A stretch of 45,378 nt of DNA from a virus, in the IMG/VR virus record IMGVR_UViG_3300037247_000528, positions 1 through 45,378 of that record, one strand, 5' to 3'. Positions 23,937 through 32,283 of the stretch are shown here, piece after piece. Position numbers and translations under genes: made by a program. The notes under the pieces were generated by a model. That model had not been told where the DNA came from. It saw nothing but the letters and a program-made list of their open reading frames with translations, and did not search any database. How positions within the stretch are numbered: the first letter of the stretch is position 1; the number at the start of each line of letters is the position of its first letter.

Positions 23937-24255
23937 GGCGTTGCTCCTTGCGTTCGGCTAGAATGGTTTGCGCCGCAGCCATGACGCGTTCCGTCATTGG
24001 CCCCGTGGGGGCGTTCTTCGCGCTGTCCTTGGTAGTGGGCTTGTCGAGCTCGACCTTGACGCGCATGAAGTGCCGGAGGTCCAGGACTTCGTAGATCAGG
24101 CCGTAGGGCGCATTCTCCAGATCGTAGATGGCCTGTGTGATGCTGCATCCAAACTCCTCACAGTAGCGGTGAACCATCCACGAGTAGGGCGATGGGGGCT
24201 GGGCCCCCTCTTCGCCCGCTAGGAAGAGCCAGAGCTCTTTGTCTGACCTTTTTTT
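23917..24255 (-). CDS. tail assembly chaperone, -1 frame extension (GT part)
   Basis: The segment from about 24249 to 23917, in the -1 frame of the preceding gene, has no stop and continues as KELWLFLAGEEGA... then MVHRYCEEFGCSITQAIYDL. A stand-alone start at GTG 24177 is possible but not needed, because ribosomes slipping at the seven-A run (24255-24249) enter this frame directly. The C-terminal part is helical and Lys/Glu-rich. Lambda G/GT-type fusion proteins chaperone the tape measure. Confidence 0.85.
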   Translation of the reverse strand, partial: KKRSDKELWLFLAGEEGAQPPSPYSWMVHRYCEEFGCSITQAIYDLENAPYGLIYEVLDLRHFMRVKVELDKPTTKDSAKNAPTGPMTERVMAAAQTILAERKEQRLGPNSG

Positions 24256-24695
24256 GCCCCTGCGGTCATGCCCTCGTTGACGTAGCTCACGATCTCCCGG
24301 AAGAGCCAGTCAGCGGTGAATTCGTCCAGGTCCGCAACCGAGTCTTCATTCACCTTCATGTCGGCGCTCCAGCTTATGATGGCCGCATTCAGCATGGCCT
24401 TGCGGTCCAGCGTGGCAGCGTCAATGGCTGATGGTCCCTTCGCCCGCTCTTCCTTGGCGAAGACATCTAGCGGGTTGCACTCGTGGCCATCCTCTAGCTG
24501 CCCAGCGCATTTCGGGCAGCGCTTGAAGGGAGGCATACTACCCAGGCCACCCATGTCTTTGATCGTCTTCGAGGAGCGGCGGGAGAACGCCTCCCGCGCA
24601 ATATCGAGATAGCCCGATGAGACCTTGCGGATGGTGACCCACTGGCCCTCTTCGTGAGGATGGTCAAGCTTCTTGGTGATGCCCTTCGTATGCAT
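24219..24695 (-). CDS. tail assembly chaperone, unshifted product (G part)
   Basis: 158 aa. N-terminal helical region, a CPKCAGQLEDGHEC zinc knuckle, and a conserved C-terminal domain ending TAGAKKGQTKSSGSS. The zero-frame stop is a few codons after the slippery run. As in most siphoviruses, it lies between the major tail protein and tape measure genes. Confidence 0.85.
   Translation of the reverse strand: MHTKGITKKLDHPHEEGQWVTIRKVSSGYLDIAREAFSRRSSKTIKDMGGLGSMPPFKRCPKCAGQLEDGHECNPLDVFAKEERAKGPSAIDAATLDRKAMLNAAIISWSADMKVNEDSVADLDEFTADWLFREIVSYVNEGMTAGAKKGQTKSSGSS
24249..24255 (-). promoter_or_regulatory. programmed -1 frameshift site (A AAA AAA)
   Basis: Zero-frame codons GCA AAA AAA GGT present a run of seven A, a canonical X XXY YYZ slippery sequence. 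Sliding back one base opens the frame through 23917. A GAGC/GCTC stem and a GGGGGCC/GGCCC-rich stretch lie just downstream and could stimulate slippage. Confidence 0.85.
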
Positions 24696-24739
24696 ACCGC
24701 TGTCCTTTCTTGGCCTTCTGGCCTCTACTGAACTTCCCT

Positions 24740-25150
24740 CTAGGTCACTGCGCCGCTTGGGCGGAGCGTGAGCACGTATTGGTGGAACGCACCCCGGCTC
24801 GGGTTGCGGCTCGTCATTCTGATGATCGTCTCGACCTGGCGGGTGTCAGCGAGAGCCGCATCAAACGTCAGCTTGAGCGTCCGCGTCTCACCCTCGCCAT
24901 CCAGGGTCAGCGCCACGAGGCTGGTCGCCTGGTCATCGTATGGCCCTGTCAGCACGATCTCGCTCTTCTGCTCAATGCCGGTAGAGGCCCAACGATCACT
25001 CGCGTCGCCAGCGCTCGTCAACTCTTCCAGTATCTTCTCGACGGTGTAGCCGTTGATCTCGGTGACGTAGGCCGAGATATCCGTCAGAGCTCCGCCCTCA
25101 GAGGCATCGATCTCGATCTTGAGATCGGCGAATGCTTCTAGTGGTGACAT
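24740..25150 (-). CDS. tail protein, 136 aa
   Basis: Small beta-rich protein (LKIEIDASEGGALTDISAYV; GEGETRTLKLTFDAAL) located between the major tail protein and the chaperones, a normal place for a minor tail subunit. AAAGGAG SD. Family not assigned. Confidence 0.65.
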   Translation of the reverse strand: MSPLEAFADLKIEIDASEGGALTDISAYVTEINGYTVEKILEELTSAGDASDRWASTGIEQKSEIVLTGPYDDQATSLVALTLDGEGETRTLKLTFDAALADTRQVETIIRMTSRNPSRGAFHQYVLTLRPSGAVT

Positions 25151-25164
25151 CTTCTACTCCTTTC

Positions 25165-25899
25165 CTAGTTACGGACGAATCCAGTTGCAAAGGTCGCTGT
25201 CCGGCTGCCACCGGCGCCACCTGTGAACTCATGCTCGGTCAGCGTGTATCGCTCGACGTTGCCTGCCACGGTTTTGCGCTCGGCGTCCGGCGCAGACGTC
25301 ACAGCGGTGAACGTGATCAGGTCAACGAACGTGATGTCATCGTCGCTGTCCTTGATGATGATGACCAGGTTCGTACCCCCATCCAGGTCGAGCGCGTTGC
25401 ATTGCATGTAGCCGATACCGCCGGCGGTGGATGGCGCATTGCCGGCGCCCCAATCGTCGGAGGCCCCTTCTACCGGGCCCACGGCTGTCACGGTGCCGTG
25501 CGCGGCGCTAATCTGGCCCACGTCCGGGCCTTCGTCAGACTTGAACGCAATCTGCGCCTTCGTTAGTGCGTCCCTGGCCGGGCCTCGCGTGATGGTCGAT
25601 CGGGGTGCGTTCACCCCCACGCAGCGCCCGCCGATAGTGTTGCTCACCAAGGAATAGAAGAGCACTTGGTCGCCGTCCAGCGCTTCGATGGCCGGAAGGA
25701 TCACGCTGTCATAGAAGCCATCAACGGAGAAATCCCACTTCGACACACCGACAGACGCCCACTCGTCGGAACTTGCACCCAGCCCATCCTTTTGTTCGAC
25801 TATGCCTTCCTTACTTTCATCCAGCGTGGTGATGAGCGGCATAATGTCATAGCCCGCGTAGAGAATGAAGCCGACATCGCCTTGTCCTTTAAGCGCCAT
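25165..25899 (-). CDS. major tail protein
   Basis: 244 aa, beta-rich. LKGQGDVGFILYAGYDIMPL at the N terminus and WDFSVDGFYDS are characteristic of Gram-positive siphovirus tail-tube proteins. Position directly ahead of the chaperones and tape measure supports it. Coupled to the small gene upstream by an 11-nt overlap. Confidence 0.75.
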   Translation of the reverse strand: MALKGQGDVGFILYAGYDIMPLITTLDESKEGIVEQKDGLGASSDEWASVGVSKWDFSVDGFYDSVILPAIEALDGDQVLFYSLVSNTIGGRCVGVNAPRSTITRGPARDALTKAQIAFKSDEGPDVGQISAAHGTVTAVGPVEGASDDWGAGNAPSTAGGIGYMQCNALDLDGGTNLVIIIKDSDDDITFVDLITFTAVTSAPDAERKTVAGNVERYTLTEHEFTGGAGGSRTATFATGFVRN

Positions 25900-26152
25900 C
25901 GGGCACCTCCTCTGGCTTAGGTTGCGCCCCGACCTGTTCCACGCAGCCGCGTCGCAGCCAGCTCTCGATCAGGTCAACGGGCGGGTTGGCGATCCTGTCA
26001 CCCACGACATGGCGGACCCATTCACCCCGGTCCTCAAGCACAATCCTTTCGCCCGCTCGAATGCGGTCGCGGACGGCCAGCGATTTCGGGTAGCTGAACC
26101 CCTTAACGCAGCGGTAGGCCCCGCTCTTGGTCTCTCGCTTGGTTCCGGGCAT
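25889..26152 (-). CDS. hypothetical tail-completion-region protein, 87 aa
   Basis: Basic N terminus (PGTKRETKSGAYRCVKGFSY), then DRIRAGERIVLEDRGEW and a C-terminal helix. TGATG overlap fixes the start. No recognised family; probably structural. Confidence 0.6.
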   Translation of the reverse strand: MPGTKRETKSGAYRCVKGFSYPKSLAVRDRIRAGERIVLEDRGEWVRHVVGDRIANPPVDLIESWLRRGCVEQVGAQPKPEEVPDGA

Positions 26153-26358
26153 CACTCGACCTCCCATTTGTGGCCGCAGTCAACGCAGGCACGGCGCTTC
26201 GGCCCCTTGCCCGCGCCTGTGATCTCTTCGCTGTTCTTGTGGTCGCAGCCCTCAGCGGGGGCGCTTGGCGACGGCGCTCCGATGCGTTCTAGCTCTTGCT
26301 CGATGGCGGCCTCGACCAACGCCTTCGCTCCCGCTAGCTTCTCCAGAATGCTGCTCAT
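26152..26358 (-). CDS. zinc-ribbon small protein, 68 aa
   Basis: A helical N-terminal half, then CDHKNSEE... and CVDCGHKWEVE, giving a Cys/His metal site. Coupled at both ends within the tail-completion genes. Role unknown. Confidence 0.6.
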   Translation of the reverse strand: MSSILEKLAGAKALVEAAIEQELERIGAPSPSAPAEGCDHKNSEEITGAGKGPKRRACVDCGHKWEVE

Positions 26359-26732
26359 GCGGCCACCAGTAGGATCGCGTCGATGGTGCGCCGGAACAGC
26401 CCGGCGTCGGGTTCCTGCCCCGCTGCGCCGCCCTGCACGGTCACGTCCTTGAACGTGCCGATACCCGAGACGGCGGCCAGCTTCAGTTGCTCCCCCACCT
26501 CAGCGGCGTCGTCGCGATCCTCAGCCCAGGCTGTCAACTGAAAGCGAGGATGGCTCCCCACCACGGTTCCGGGCACCACCTGATCGGTAGGCTCCGAGAT
26601 GACCTGATAGGTCACGCAAGGGAAGTCCGTCCCCGACGGGAATGCGACCTGGTAGATGCGCTCCGCCGGCACCAACGCAGTCAGCCCCGCGAAGGCCGCG
26701 AGAACGTCGTGCAAGTCCTGTTCTATCGTCAT
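26355..26732 (-). CDS. DUF3168-like tail completion protein, 125 aa
   Basis: IYQVAFPSGTDFPCVTYQVI and RFQLTAWAEDRDDAAEVGEQ are the DUF3168 pattern (tail terminator, capping the tail tube). Position between the HK97 gp10-like gene and the major tail protein supports it. ATGA coupling upstream. Confidence 0.8.
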   Translation of the reverse strand: MTIEQDLHDVLAAFAGLTALVPAERIYQVAFPSGTDFPCVTYQVISEPTDQVVPGTVVGSHPRFQLTAWAEDRDDAAEVGEQLKLAAVSGIGTFKDVTVQGGAAGQEPDAGLFRRTIDAILLVAA

Positions 26733-27184
26733 CGCAACTCCGCTCTCAGCAAGTCCGCCAAGGCCCTGCCGAACTCGGCGGTCATCTCTCGTTTGTTCTC
26801 ATCTAGAGCAGGTCGCAGGAACGCCCTGGCCGGTTGGTGAGATGTGCGACCCAGGCTATCGGTGCCAGCGGAGCCGAACTCGATGCGCCGAGCGTAGACC
26901 ACGTTCGTGCCCACGGCGACCACATGGCTGCCAGGAGCGGGGCCGATATCCGTCCCGGTGCTGGGGGACTCCAGGCCATCACCGAAGCCGCCTACGTGGA
27001 TGGAGCGCCGGAGGTTGCCTGTCAGCACAGGGGCCTTCTGCTTCGCCGCGTTCATGGCGACCAGGGCAGCGGCCTTCAGCGCGTTGTCCAGGATGTTGCC
27101 CCGGTCGATCCCGTTGGCGACCCTGTTCAGGCGACGCTGCACGTTCTCAGCTCCGGTAATCCGAGCCTCGAAAGCAGCAACCAT
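26729..27184 (-). CDS. HK97 gp10-like tail completion protein
   Basis: 151 aa. ALVAMNAAKQKAPVLTGNLR and VYARRIEFGSAG, with a C-terminal HQPARAFLRPALDE, are typical of the HK97 gp10 family, which joins the tail tube to the connector. TAATG coupling to the previous gene. Confidence 0.85.
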   Translation of the reverse strand: MVAAFEARITGAENVQRRLNRVANGIDRGNILDNALKAAALVAMNAAKQKAPVLTGNLRRSIHVGGFGDGLESPSTGTDIGPAPGSHVVAVGTNVVYARRIEFGSAGTDSLGRTSHQPARAFLRPALDENKREMTAEFGRALADLLRAELR

Positions 27185-27543
27185 TACAGCAGCACCTCGC
27201 GCAGACTGAGCTTCGTGGTGATGCCCTGGGAGTCGTGCTCAACTCCGAGGATGTCATAGTTGACACCGCCCGAGACGAAACGGTGATTCGCTGGCTCGAT
27301 AGCCGTGAAGTCCCCGGCCAGCAGAGCCAGGTGCGTTCGGTCGGCGAAGGCCGGCAGGCGAACCTCACCGGCCGTGTCGGCGGCGATAGCGCACGCGATG
27401 TCTACCAGCCCAACGACGTTCGCCCAAACGTTCGTCGGATTGCCCTTCGTATTCGTGACCGTCTTCAGTTGCACGGTTCCCGTCACCGGAAAGTGCGTGG
27501 AAGTCGTGAGGGCTCCTGTGAGGCGAGAGTCGATTAGGGTCAT
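27184..27543 (-). CDS. head closure / head-tail adaptor protein, 119 aa
   Basis: Beta-barrel-like composition; ending SLREVLL. Located between the connector and HK97 gp10-like genes, the typical place for a stopper protein. Family assignment is by context and general pattern. Confidence 0.6.
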   Translation of the reverse strand: MTLIDSRLTGALTTSTHFPVTGTVQLKTVTNTKGNPTNVWANVVGLVDIACAIAADTAGEVRLPAFADRTHLALLAGDFTAIEPANHRFVSGGVNYDILGVEHDSQGITTKLSLREVLL

Positions 27544-28028
27544 CAGCCAAGCCTCACTACGTACAGTTGACTGCTACTCGCCGTACAGGTCACGTTGCCG
27601 CCATCATCATGCCCAATGTAGGCTTCGATGATTCCATTTGCTGGGATCGTTAAGAGGCCCGTACAACTAACCGATCCAGGCCGGCTTGCGGCCAGCACGT
27701 TCCGCGCCCAGTCAATCCCGGCTTCGACACCACTCAGGTAGATATGCCCCGTCCATGAAGCCCCGGCACTCACTTCGTATCCCATGTGCCAAGCGATGAG
27801 ATAGTCTCCGGCGGTGGCTATGACGATGCGGTTGTTGGCGACCTGTGGATCGACGCCAGGACAGGCTACGAGCGCTGTCTCCCAGAGCGTAAACTTCTGC
27901 GCCGCCCCTGTCGCAATAACCTGGCCGGCGCTCGCCGCATGGATGACCAACCCACCATATCCGACAGTGTGTAGCTTCGGCCAATCCGGGCCGTAAGCGC
28001 CCTCTCGACCAGCGTGTTCTACAGTCAT
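27543..28028 (-). CDS. C1q/TNF-like jelly-roll structural protein, 161 aa
   Basis: Strand pattern YLIAWHMGYEVSAG, TGHIYLSGVEAG and SCTGLLTIPANGIIEAYIG resembles the C1q/TNF-type jelly roll that appears in phage head decoration and fibre proteins. A role as decoration protein is suggested by its location among connector genes. ATG 28028 overlaps the upstream stop. Confidence 0.65.
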   Translation of the reverse strand: MTVEHAGREGAYGPDWPKLHTVGYGGLVIHAASAGQVIATGAAQKFTLWETALVACPGVDPQVANNRIVIATAGDYLIAWHMGYEVSAGASWTGHIYLSGVEAGIDWARNVLAASRPGSVSCTGLLTIPANGIIEAYIGHDDGGNVTCTASSSQLYVVRLG

Positions 28029-28414
28029 GTCACGCCCCTCAACGCTTGCTTCCAAATGCGCTCTCGCGCCGAGAACGGATCGTAGGCGAACTCAGCGAAG
28101 TCGAAGGCATCACCTGGGTCGCCTAGGCCGCTGTCGTAGAGGTTGCGCCACTGCTTAGCCTTCAGGCGCCACTCGGCGGCAGTCTTCGCCCCATCGGTCT
28201 CGAGGTCCATGATGCGAATCACCTTCTGGATGTAGAGCTCGCTGGATGCAATACCCTCTGCGGCCAACGCCGCGCCCAACAGCACCTCGCTCGCGCCCAA
28301 GTCCAGGAAGGCGTCGATCGAGTCGTCATCGAATATCTCATTGGCGATAACGGTGTCGCCGATGAGTAGCCGGACCCGGCCCCGGTCCGTCGTGGGGTCA
28401 AACGTGAAGACGAT
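28025..28414 (-). CDS. head-tail connector (gp6/Ad1-like), apparent ATC start
   Basis: VFTFDPTTDRGRVRLLIGDT and the acidic DDDSIDAFLDLG near the N terminus match phage head-tail connector proteins. The family-like N terminus reaches back to about 28414, where the only start-like position with good SD spacing (GGAGGTAGGCC) reads ATC. The nearest in-frame canonical alternative (TTG 28300) would remove the first third of the domain. It may be a rare ATC start, a stop-codon read-through from the previous gene in the same frame, or a sequencing error. Confidence 0.7.
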   Translation of the reverse strand: MVFTFDPTTDRGRVRLLIGDTVIANEIFDDDSIDAFLDLGASEVLLGAALAAEGIASSELYIQKVIRIMDLETDGAKTAAEWRLKAKQWRNLYDSGLGDPGDAFDFAEFAYDPFSARERIWKQALRGVT

Positions 28415-28417
28415 GGC

Positions 28418-28684
28418 CTACCTCCGGCTACGTCGCTTGCTCTTTGCTGGCGGCCTAGTCGCTAGTGCGGGCTCTTCGCTCAGCGCTGCGCCGATCTCCT
28501 GCCCAGCAGTCTCTACGGCCGCTGCGATCTCCGCCCCCTCACGCAACTCGACAGGCCCGTTCTGGATAATCACAGGGGTGCGGCCGTCCGCCATCTCGGC
28601 CCGCAACCCCTTCAGTTCATCTAGGATGGCCGCCAAATATTCGTCGCCAATCGTCATTGGCTTTGGCAGCTTCCTCTCAGCCAT
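28418..28684 (-). CDS. hypothetical head-region protein, 88 aa
   Basis: Helical, coiled-coil-like N-terminal half (DEYLAAILDELKGLRAEMAD), then a Pro/Lys/Arg-rich tail (KSKRRSRR). It sits just after the major capsid protein and is in the same frame as the connector beyond its TAG stop. Small proteins in this position are often connector or capsid accessory proteins. Confidence 0.6.
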   Translation of the reverse strand: MAERKLPKPMTIGDEYLAAILDELKGLRAEMADGRTPVIIQNGPVELREGAEIAAAVETAGQEIGAALSEEPALATRPPAKSKRRSRR

Positions 28685-28689
28685 CCGGC

Positions 28690-29853
28690 CTACCCGGTCC
28701 CGGCGCTTCCAACAGCGGCCTTCGGGTCTTGCAGGATACCACCGAGCACATGGCGGACCTTGTACTCGATGGAGTCGGTGCCGAAGTCCCCATCAAACGG
28801 AGCGGCAGACCCACCGCCCACGCGCTGGGCGTTCGGGCTCTTGATGAAGATTTCCGGCTCGGTGTGGCCGCGCAGGAAGCCGATCTCGACTGTGGGCCGG
28901 GCACTGGACGGGTTGGCCACGATGATCCACGACGTGTCGCCATTGGTGGTGGCGATGATCGGGATGTACGGGTTCACGTTCAGGCGTAGCCGGTTCTTCA
29001 TCCAGTTCACCGCTACCAAGGTCTGGGCCGAAGTCCCACCCCCATCCGTCAGCGCTCGGATTTCGAGCGCGTTCATGATGTTCTGCGCCACAACCTCCAG
29101 GGCGGGCGGTACGACCAGCTCAGCAGAATCAATCACAATAGGTTCGCCATCGGTATCGGTCTGATTGCCAAGCACCGTAAACGCTGTCTGAAGCGCCGTG
29201 ATGGAGAGCGCTACGTTGCCCGTAACGACGTTGCTGTTACCCGAGGCGAAGTGGGTTCCGTCTGGCCCCGTGGAATCGAAGAGCAGCGCGGTGACGAAGC
29301 GCTCTTCGGTACGCCGCGCAGCCCTGGCGAAGCGCATCGGGATATCCTTCAGCGCGTCCAGGTCATCGTTGATCATCGCCTCCCAGGAGAACGGAATCTT
29401 GCGCCCATACTTCGCCACGGCGTAGGTGTACTGCGTCTCCGAGAGATTGGACTGCGGGTATTCTTCCTGTTCGTTGACCTGGCCTAGCACCGCCTCAGAG
29501 CCGTCAATGGCGAAGCGCTTCACACTGCGGAAGTCCGAGACGGTCTTCACCGCTGCGTAGTTCGGATAGCTGACCGGCCACTCTCGGTAGTTCGCCAAGA
29601 GCTGCCGGTCCAGCACGTCGCCGAAGAGCAACGGGAAGTCGCTCGTAGTCAGCGCCTCTTGGAAGGTCCACAGGGCAAGGCGCTTCCCGTCCATGGCGTC
29701 GGCCATGAGCTTCGCGGCTTCGGCAAGCTGTACCTTGTATTCCGGCCCGCTCCGTTTCAACGACCGCACGCTCCGCCCAGCGTCACCGAAGAGGCGCTGC
29801 ACCGATGCAGACTCGGCCCGGATGTTTTCGATTACCTCTAGGAATTCTGCCAT
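28690..29853 (-). CDS. major capsid protein (HK97-fold)
   Basis: 387 aa. The N-terminal ~75 residues are helical, followed by DFPLLFGDVLDRQLLANYR, KYGRKIPFSWEAMINDDLD and ALEIRALTDGG, as in HK97-fold capsid proteins of siphoviruses. No autoproteolytic or lysozyme-like domain was seen. It follows the protease/scaffold and decoration genes in the usual order. Confidence 0.9.
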   Translation of the reverse strand: MAEFLEVIENIRAESASVQRLFGDAGRSVRSLKRSGPEYKVQLAEAAKLMADAMDGKRLALWTFQEALTTSDFPLLFGDVLDRQLLANYREWPVSYPNYAAVKTVSDFRSVKRFAIDGSEAVLGQVNEQEEYPQSNLSETQYTYAVAKYGRKIPFSWEAMINDDLDALKDIPMRFARAARRTEERFVTALLFDSTGPDGTHFASGNSNVVTGNVALSITALQTAFTVLGNQTDTDGEPIVIDSAELVVPPALEVVAQNIMNALEIRALTDGGGTSAQTLVAVNWMKNRLRLNVNPYIPIIATTNGDTSWIIVANPSSARPTVEIGFLRGHTEPEIFIKSPNAQRVGGGSAAPFDGDFGTDSIEYKVRHVLGGILQDPKAAVGSAGTG

Positions 29854-29883
29854 GTCATTGTCCTCCTAATCTCTCAGGCCGGC

Positions 29884-30834
29884 CTAGGTGAACGCGGCCA
29901 TCGGGATTTCGATGAACCAGACGCGGATGGACAGTGTACCGTCGCCAGTCGTGTACTCTGCCGCGCCGTTGTTATCGAGGTCGATGGCCTTGTTCGCCTC
30001 GGGAATGAAGCCAGCCAGGTTCAGCGGATCGATCAACGCGGCATCGGCGCCCGCCTCCAACAGCGCCGTGCATTGGGCCTCGGAACCGATCTCGCCGATC
30101 TCGTTGCTGGCGTTGTACTTCAGCGCGAGTTGATCACTGTTGTTCACCTGCACGAAGTCGGTGCCGCCGTGGTCTAGGAAGATAGCAACGCGCACAGGGA
30201 AGACCGCGAGATTGGCACCCGGCGTCGGCACGACCTCGATGTTGGTGGCCAGCAGCGCGTTGACCTGAGCGGCGCTGAGCTGGGTGTCCTTGTACTGGAT
30301 CAGGCCCGGCTCCACCTTGGCGCTGGTCACGGCCTCATCTGTAATCGAACCGGTCACCACAGCGTTTGAGGCCAGCGCAATGGTTGCGCCGAGCGGGATG
30401 TGCTGCACGTTAATGGTCGTGGTAGCGTTGGCCGAGACCACCTCTAGGGCGACCCCGAAGACGGCATCCATGCTGGCGGCGGTATTGTTGAGGCTGGTAG
30501 CCGGGGAGCCGGTCTGCGAGTCGTGGTAGTAGATGGTATCGCCGACAGCGATCCCCGTGCCTTCGTTGTCATCGACACTCAAATCCCAGACGCCGGGCCC
30601 GAAGTCTGCAACAGTCTCCGTCGCCCCCGCGCCTCCGTCGCCTTCGTCCAGCAAGGCAACGCCGGTCAGTACGCCGAGCCGCACCGGGTCGCCGCTATTG
30701 GGCGCGGCAGGATCATCGATAACCTGGGATAGCTGATAGCCGGGCTTATGGATTTGGTTCGTCGCGCCCATGGCGATCATCGCTGCGACCAGCGCAGCCA
30801 TTAGGCCAGTGAGCAAACTCAGGAATCTCTTCAT
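29884..30834 (-). CDS. capsid decoration-like (DUF2190) protein with a signal-peptide-like N terminus
   Basis: 316 aa. MKRFLSLLTGLMAALVAAMI is a convincing hydrophobic signal-peptide-like start, behind a GGAGAGGAG SD. Residues from about 22 onward (TNQIHKPGYQLSQVIDDP, GIAVGDTIYYHDS) match DUF2190-type head decoration proteins. A DUF2190 protein normally has no such leader; here it could be an artefact of the gene, an anchor, or a later addition. Confidence 0.7.
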   Translation of the reverse strand: MKRFLSLLTGLMAALVAAMIAMGATNQIHKPGYQLSQVIDDPAAPNSGDPVRLGVLTGVALLDEGDGGAGATETVADFGPGVWDLSVDDNEGTGIAVGDTIYYHDSQTGSPATSLNNTAASMDAVFGVALEVVSANATTTINVQHIPLGATIALASNAVVTGSITDEAVTSAKVEPGLIQYKDTQLSAAQVNALLATNIEVVPTPGANLAVFPVRVAIFLDHGGTDFVQVNNSDQLALKYNASNEIGEIGSEAQCTALLEAGADAALIDPLNLAGFIPEANKAIDLDNNGAAEYTTGDGTLSIRVWFIEIPMAAFT

Positions 30835-30871
30835 CGCTTTCTTTCTCCTCTCCTGCCTTTCCGCTCTACCG

Positions 30872-32185
30872 CTAGCTCCGGCCGGCGACAGCGATCTTCG
30901 CGCCGGACTCGGTTGCGCCGAGGCGCCGGAACGATTCTTCCAGTTCCTTGTCCGCCTTCTCTTCGTCCCCGGCGCCGACCGAGCCGCCCAAGCCCTTGAT
31001 GCTGCCAGACTCGGTGAGCTTGGCCAGGTACTCGATCTCCGCCTTCGTCGCTTCCTCGATGGCCGTGCCGAGCGCGTCCTTGTCGAGCGCGCCGTCCTTG
31101 GTGGGCGGCTTGGCCGACAGCGACTCTTCGAGCCGGGCCTGGGTCAGCTCGGGTAGGTGCTCGACCTTGGCCAGCACCTCAGTGACGATCTCACGGGCCT
31201 CGCGGAGCACAGCGCCTTCCTGAAGCCGGGCTAGCTCGGTGCCCTGCTTGGTCTGCGCTTCCTTCAGCTCGTCCCGCTCCTTCTCTGCGGCCTCCGCCCG
31301 GCCTAGCGCTTTCTTTAGTTCCTGTTCGCTCATCTGTGGGTCTCCCTTCTTGTGATCGAGAATCCGCGCACGGGCGGACTCCATCAGTTCCAGTACCTTG
31401 CCGCCGGCCCCGGCTGCTGTCACAAAGTCAACGCTGATGCCGGAGTCGAAGCGCTCCAACACCGGGCCCTTGCGCCCCTCCCTTTCCCCTTCCGACGCTT
31501 CGCCCATCGCCCTGATACTCACGCCGATATGTGGTGCCAGTTCGTCCAGGGCATCGCGGAAGGGCGCGATTACCTCCGCGTCGCCATAGAGACCGGGACC
31601 AGCGGGGCCTTCAGCCATCCAGCGGGCATCACCTGTCAGAGCCCCCACAAGATCACGCACAGAGCGCTCGGGGCGCTGCTTGTCTTCGCTCTCGGTGGGA
31701 TGGTCGAGGAACATGTGGGTGCCCTTGGGGAACGCTTTCGGGCCGTCGCGCTCTAGCACCTCCGCTGGATAGAAGGCAGCCGACCCCCAGCCAGGCTCAA
31801 TGATCTTGACGGATAGCGTGCCATCGCCACGCACGCTGGCTTCCTTAAGGGGGATAATGTCGCTAATGAGTTCGGGCGGCGCCTGCTCTTGAAGCCGGTC
31901 ACTGATGAGCTTGCCCAAGCGCTCAATGGCTCGAGTGATAGGGCCGGACTCTTCCTGTCGCGCTTCCTCGAAGGTGATCGCCCCATCCTCGCCAATCACA
32001 CAGCCCGCCTCCCGCATCCCGCCTGCCACGGTGTTAGCCTGACGGATCGCGCTGCCCTCGCAGTCGCTCTTGCCGGCCTCTTCACAGGCCGTGAGCGCGC
32101 CATTCGCCACCCGCACCCAAAGCGCTTTCTGCGCTGTTGATAGCCCCGCTTTGTGCCCCTCTACGTCTGCGGTTACGAACGGCAT
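30872..32185 (-). CDS. capsid maturation protease fused to scaffold, 437 aa
   Basis: N-terminal ~60 residues contain LSTAQKALWVRVANGAL and CEGSAIRQANTVAGG, a conserved accessory module. The protease domain follows (about 110-280) with HMFLDHP, GVSIRAMG (probable Ser nucleophile) and VDFVTAAGAGG. The C-terminal ~150 residues are a charged scaffold-like coiled coil. An internal ATG 31333 behind GGGAGA could start the scaffold alone (MSEQELKKALGRAEAAEKER). The start codon is preceded by a hairpin that includes the SD. Confidence 0.85.
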   Translation of the reverse strand: MPFVTADVEGHKAGLSTAQKALWVRVANGALTACEEAGKSDCEGSAIRQANTVAGGMREAGCVIGEDGAITFEEARQEESGPITRAIERLGKLISDRLQEQAPPELISDIIPLKEASVRGDGTLSVKIIEPGWGSAAFYPAEVLERDGPKAFPKGTHMFLDHPTESEDKQRPERSVRDLVGALTGDARWMAEGPAGPGLYGDAEVIAPFRDALDELAPHIGVSIRAMGEASEGEREGRKGPVLERFDSGISVDFVTAAGAGGKVLELMESARARILDHKKGDPQMSEQELKKALGRAEAAEKERDELKEAQTKQGTELARLQEGAVLREAREIVTEVLAKVEHLPELTQARLEESLSAKPPTKDGALDKDALGTAIEEATKAEIEYLAKLTESGSIKGLGGSVGAGDEEKADKELEESFRRLGATESGAKIAVAGRS

Positions 32186-32190
32186 AGGGA

Positions 32191-32220
32191 AAGGCCCTCC
32201 TGCCTTGAGCAGAGGGCCTT
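32191..32220 (-). promoter_or_regulatory. hairpin that sequesters the protease SD (or acts as terminator)
   Basis: AAGGCCCTC (32191-32199) pairs with GAGGGCCTT (32212-32220), a perfect 9-bp stem with a 12-nt loop. On the transcript the SD AGGAGGG lies at the edge of the 3' arm, 9 nt before ATG 32185, so it would be hidden when the hairpin forms. Confidence 0.7.
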
Positions 32221-32283
32221 GGGTGGCCTGGCGGCCGTAGGGGGCCTATTGCGTCAGCGTGTAGCTGAGATGTTGTCGCCTAT

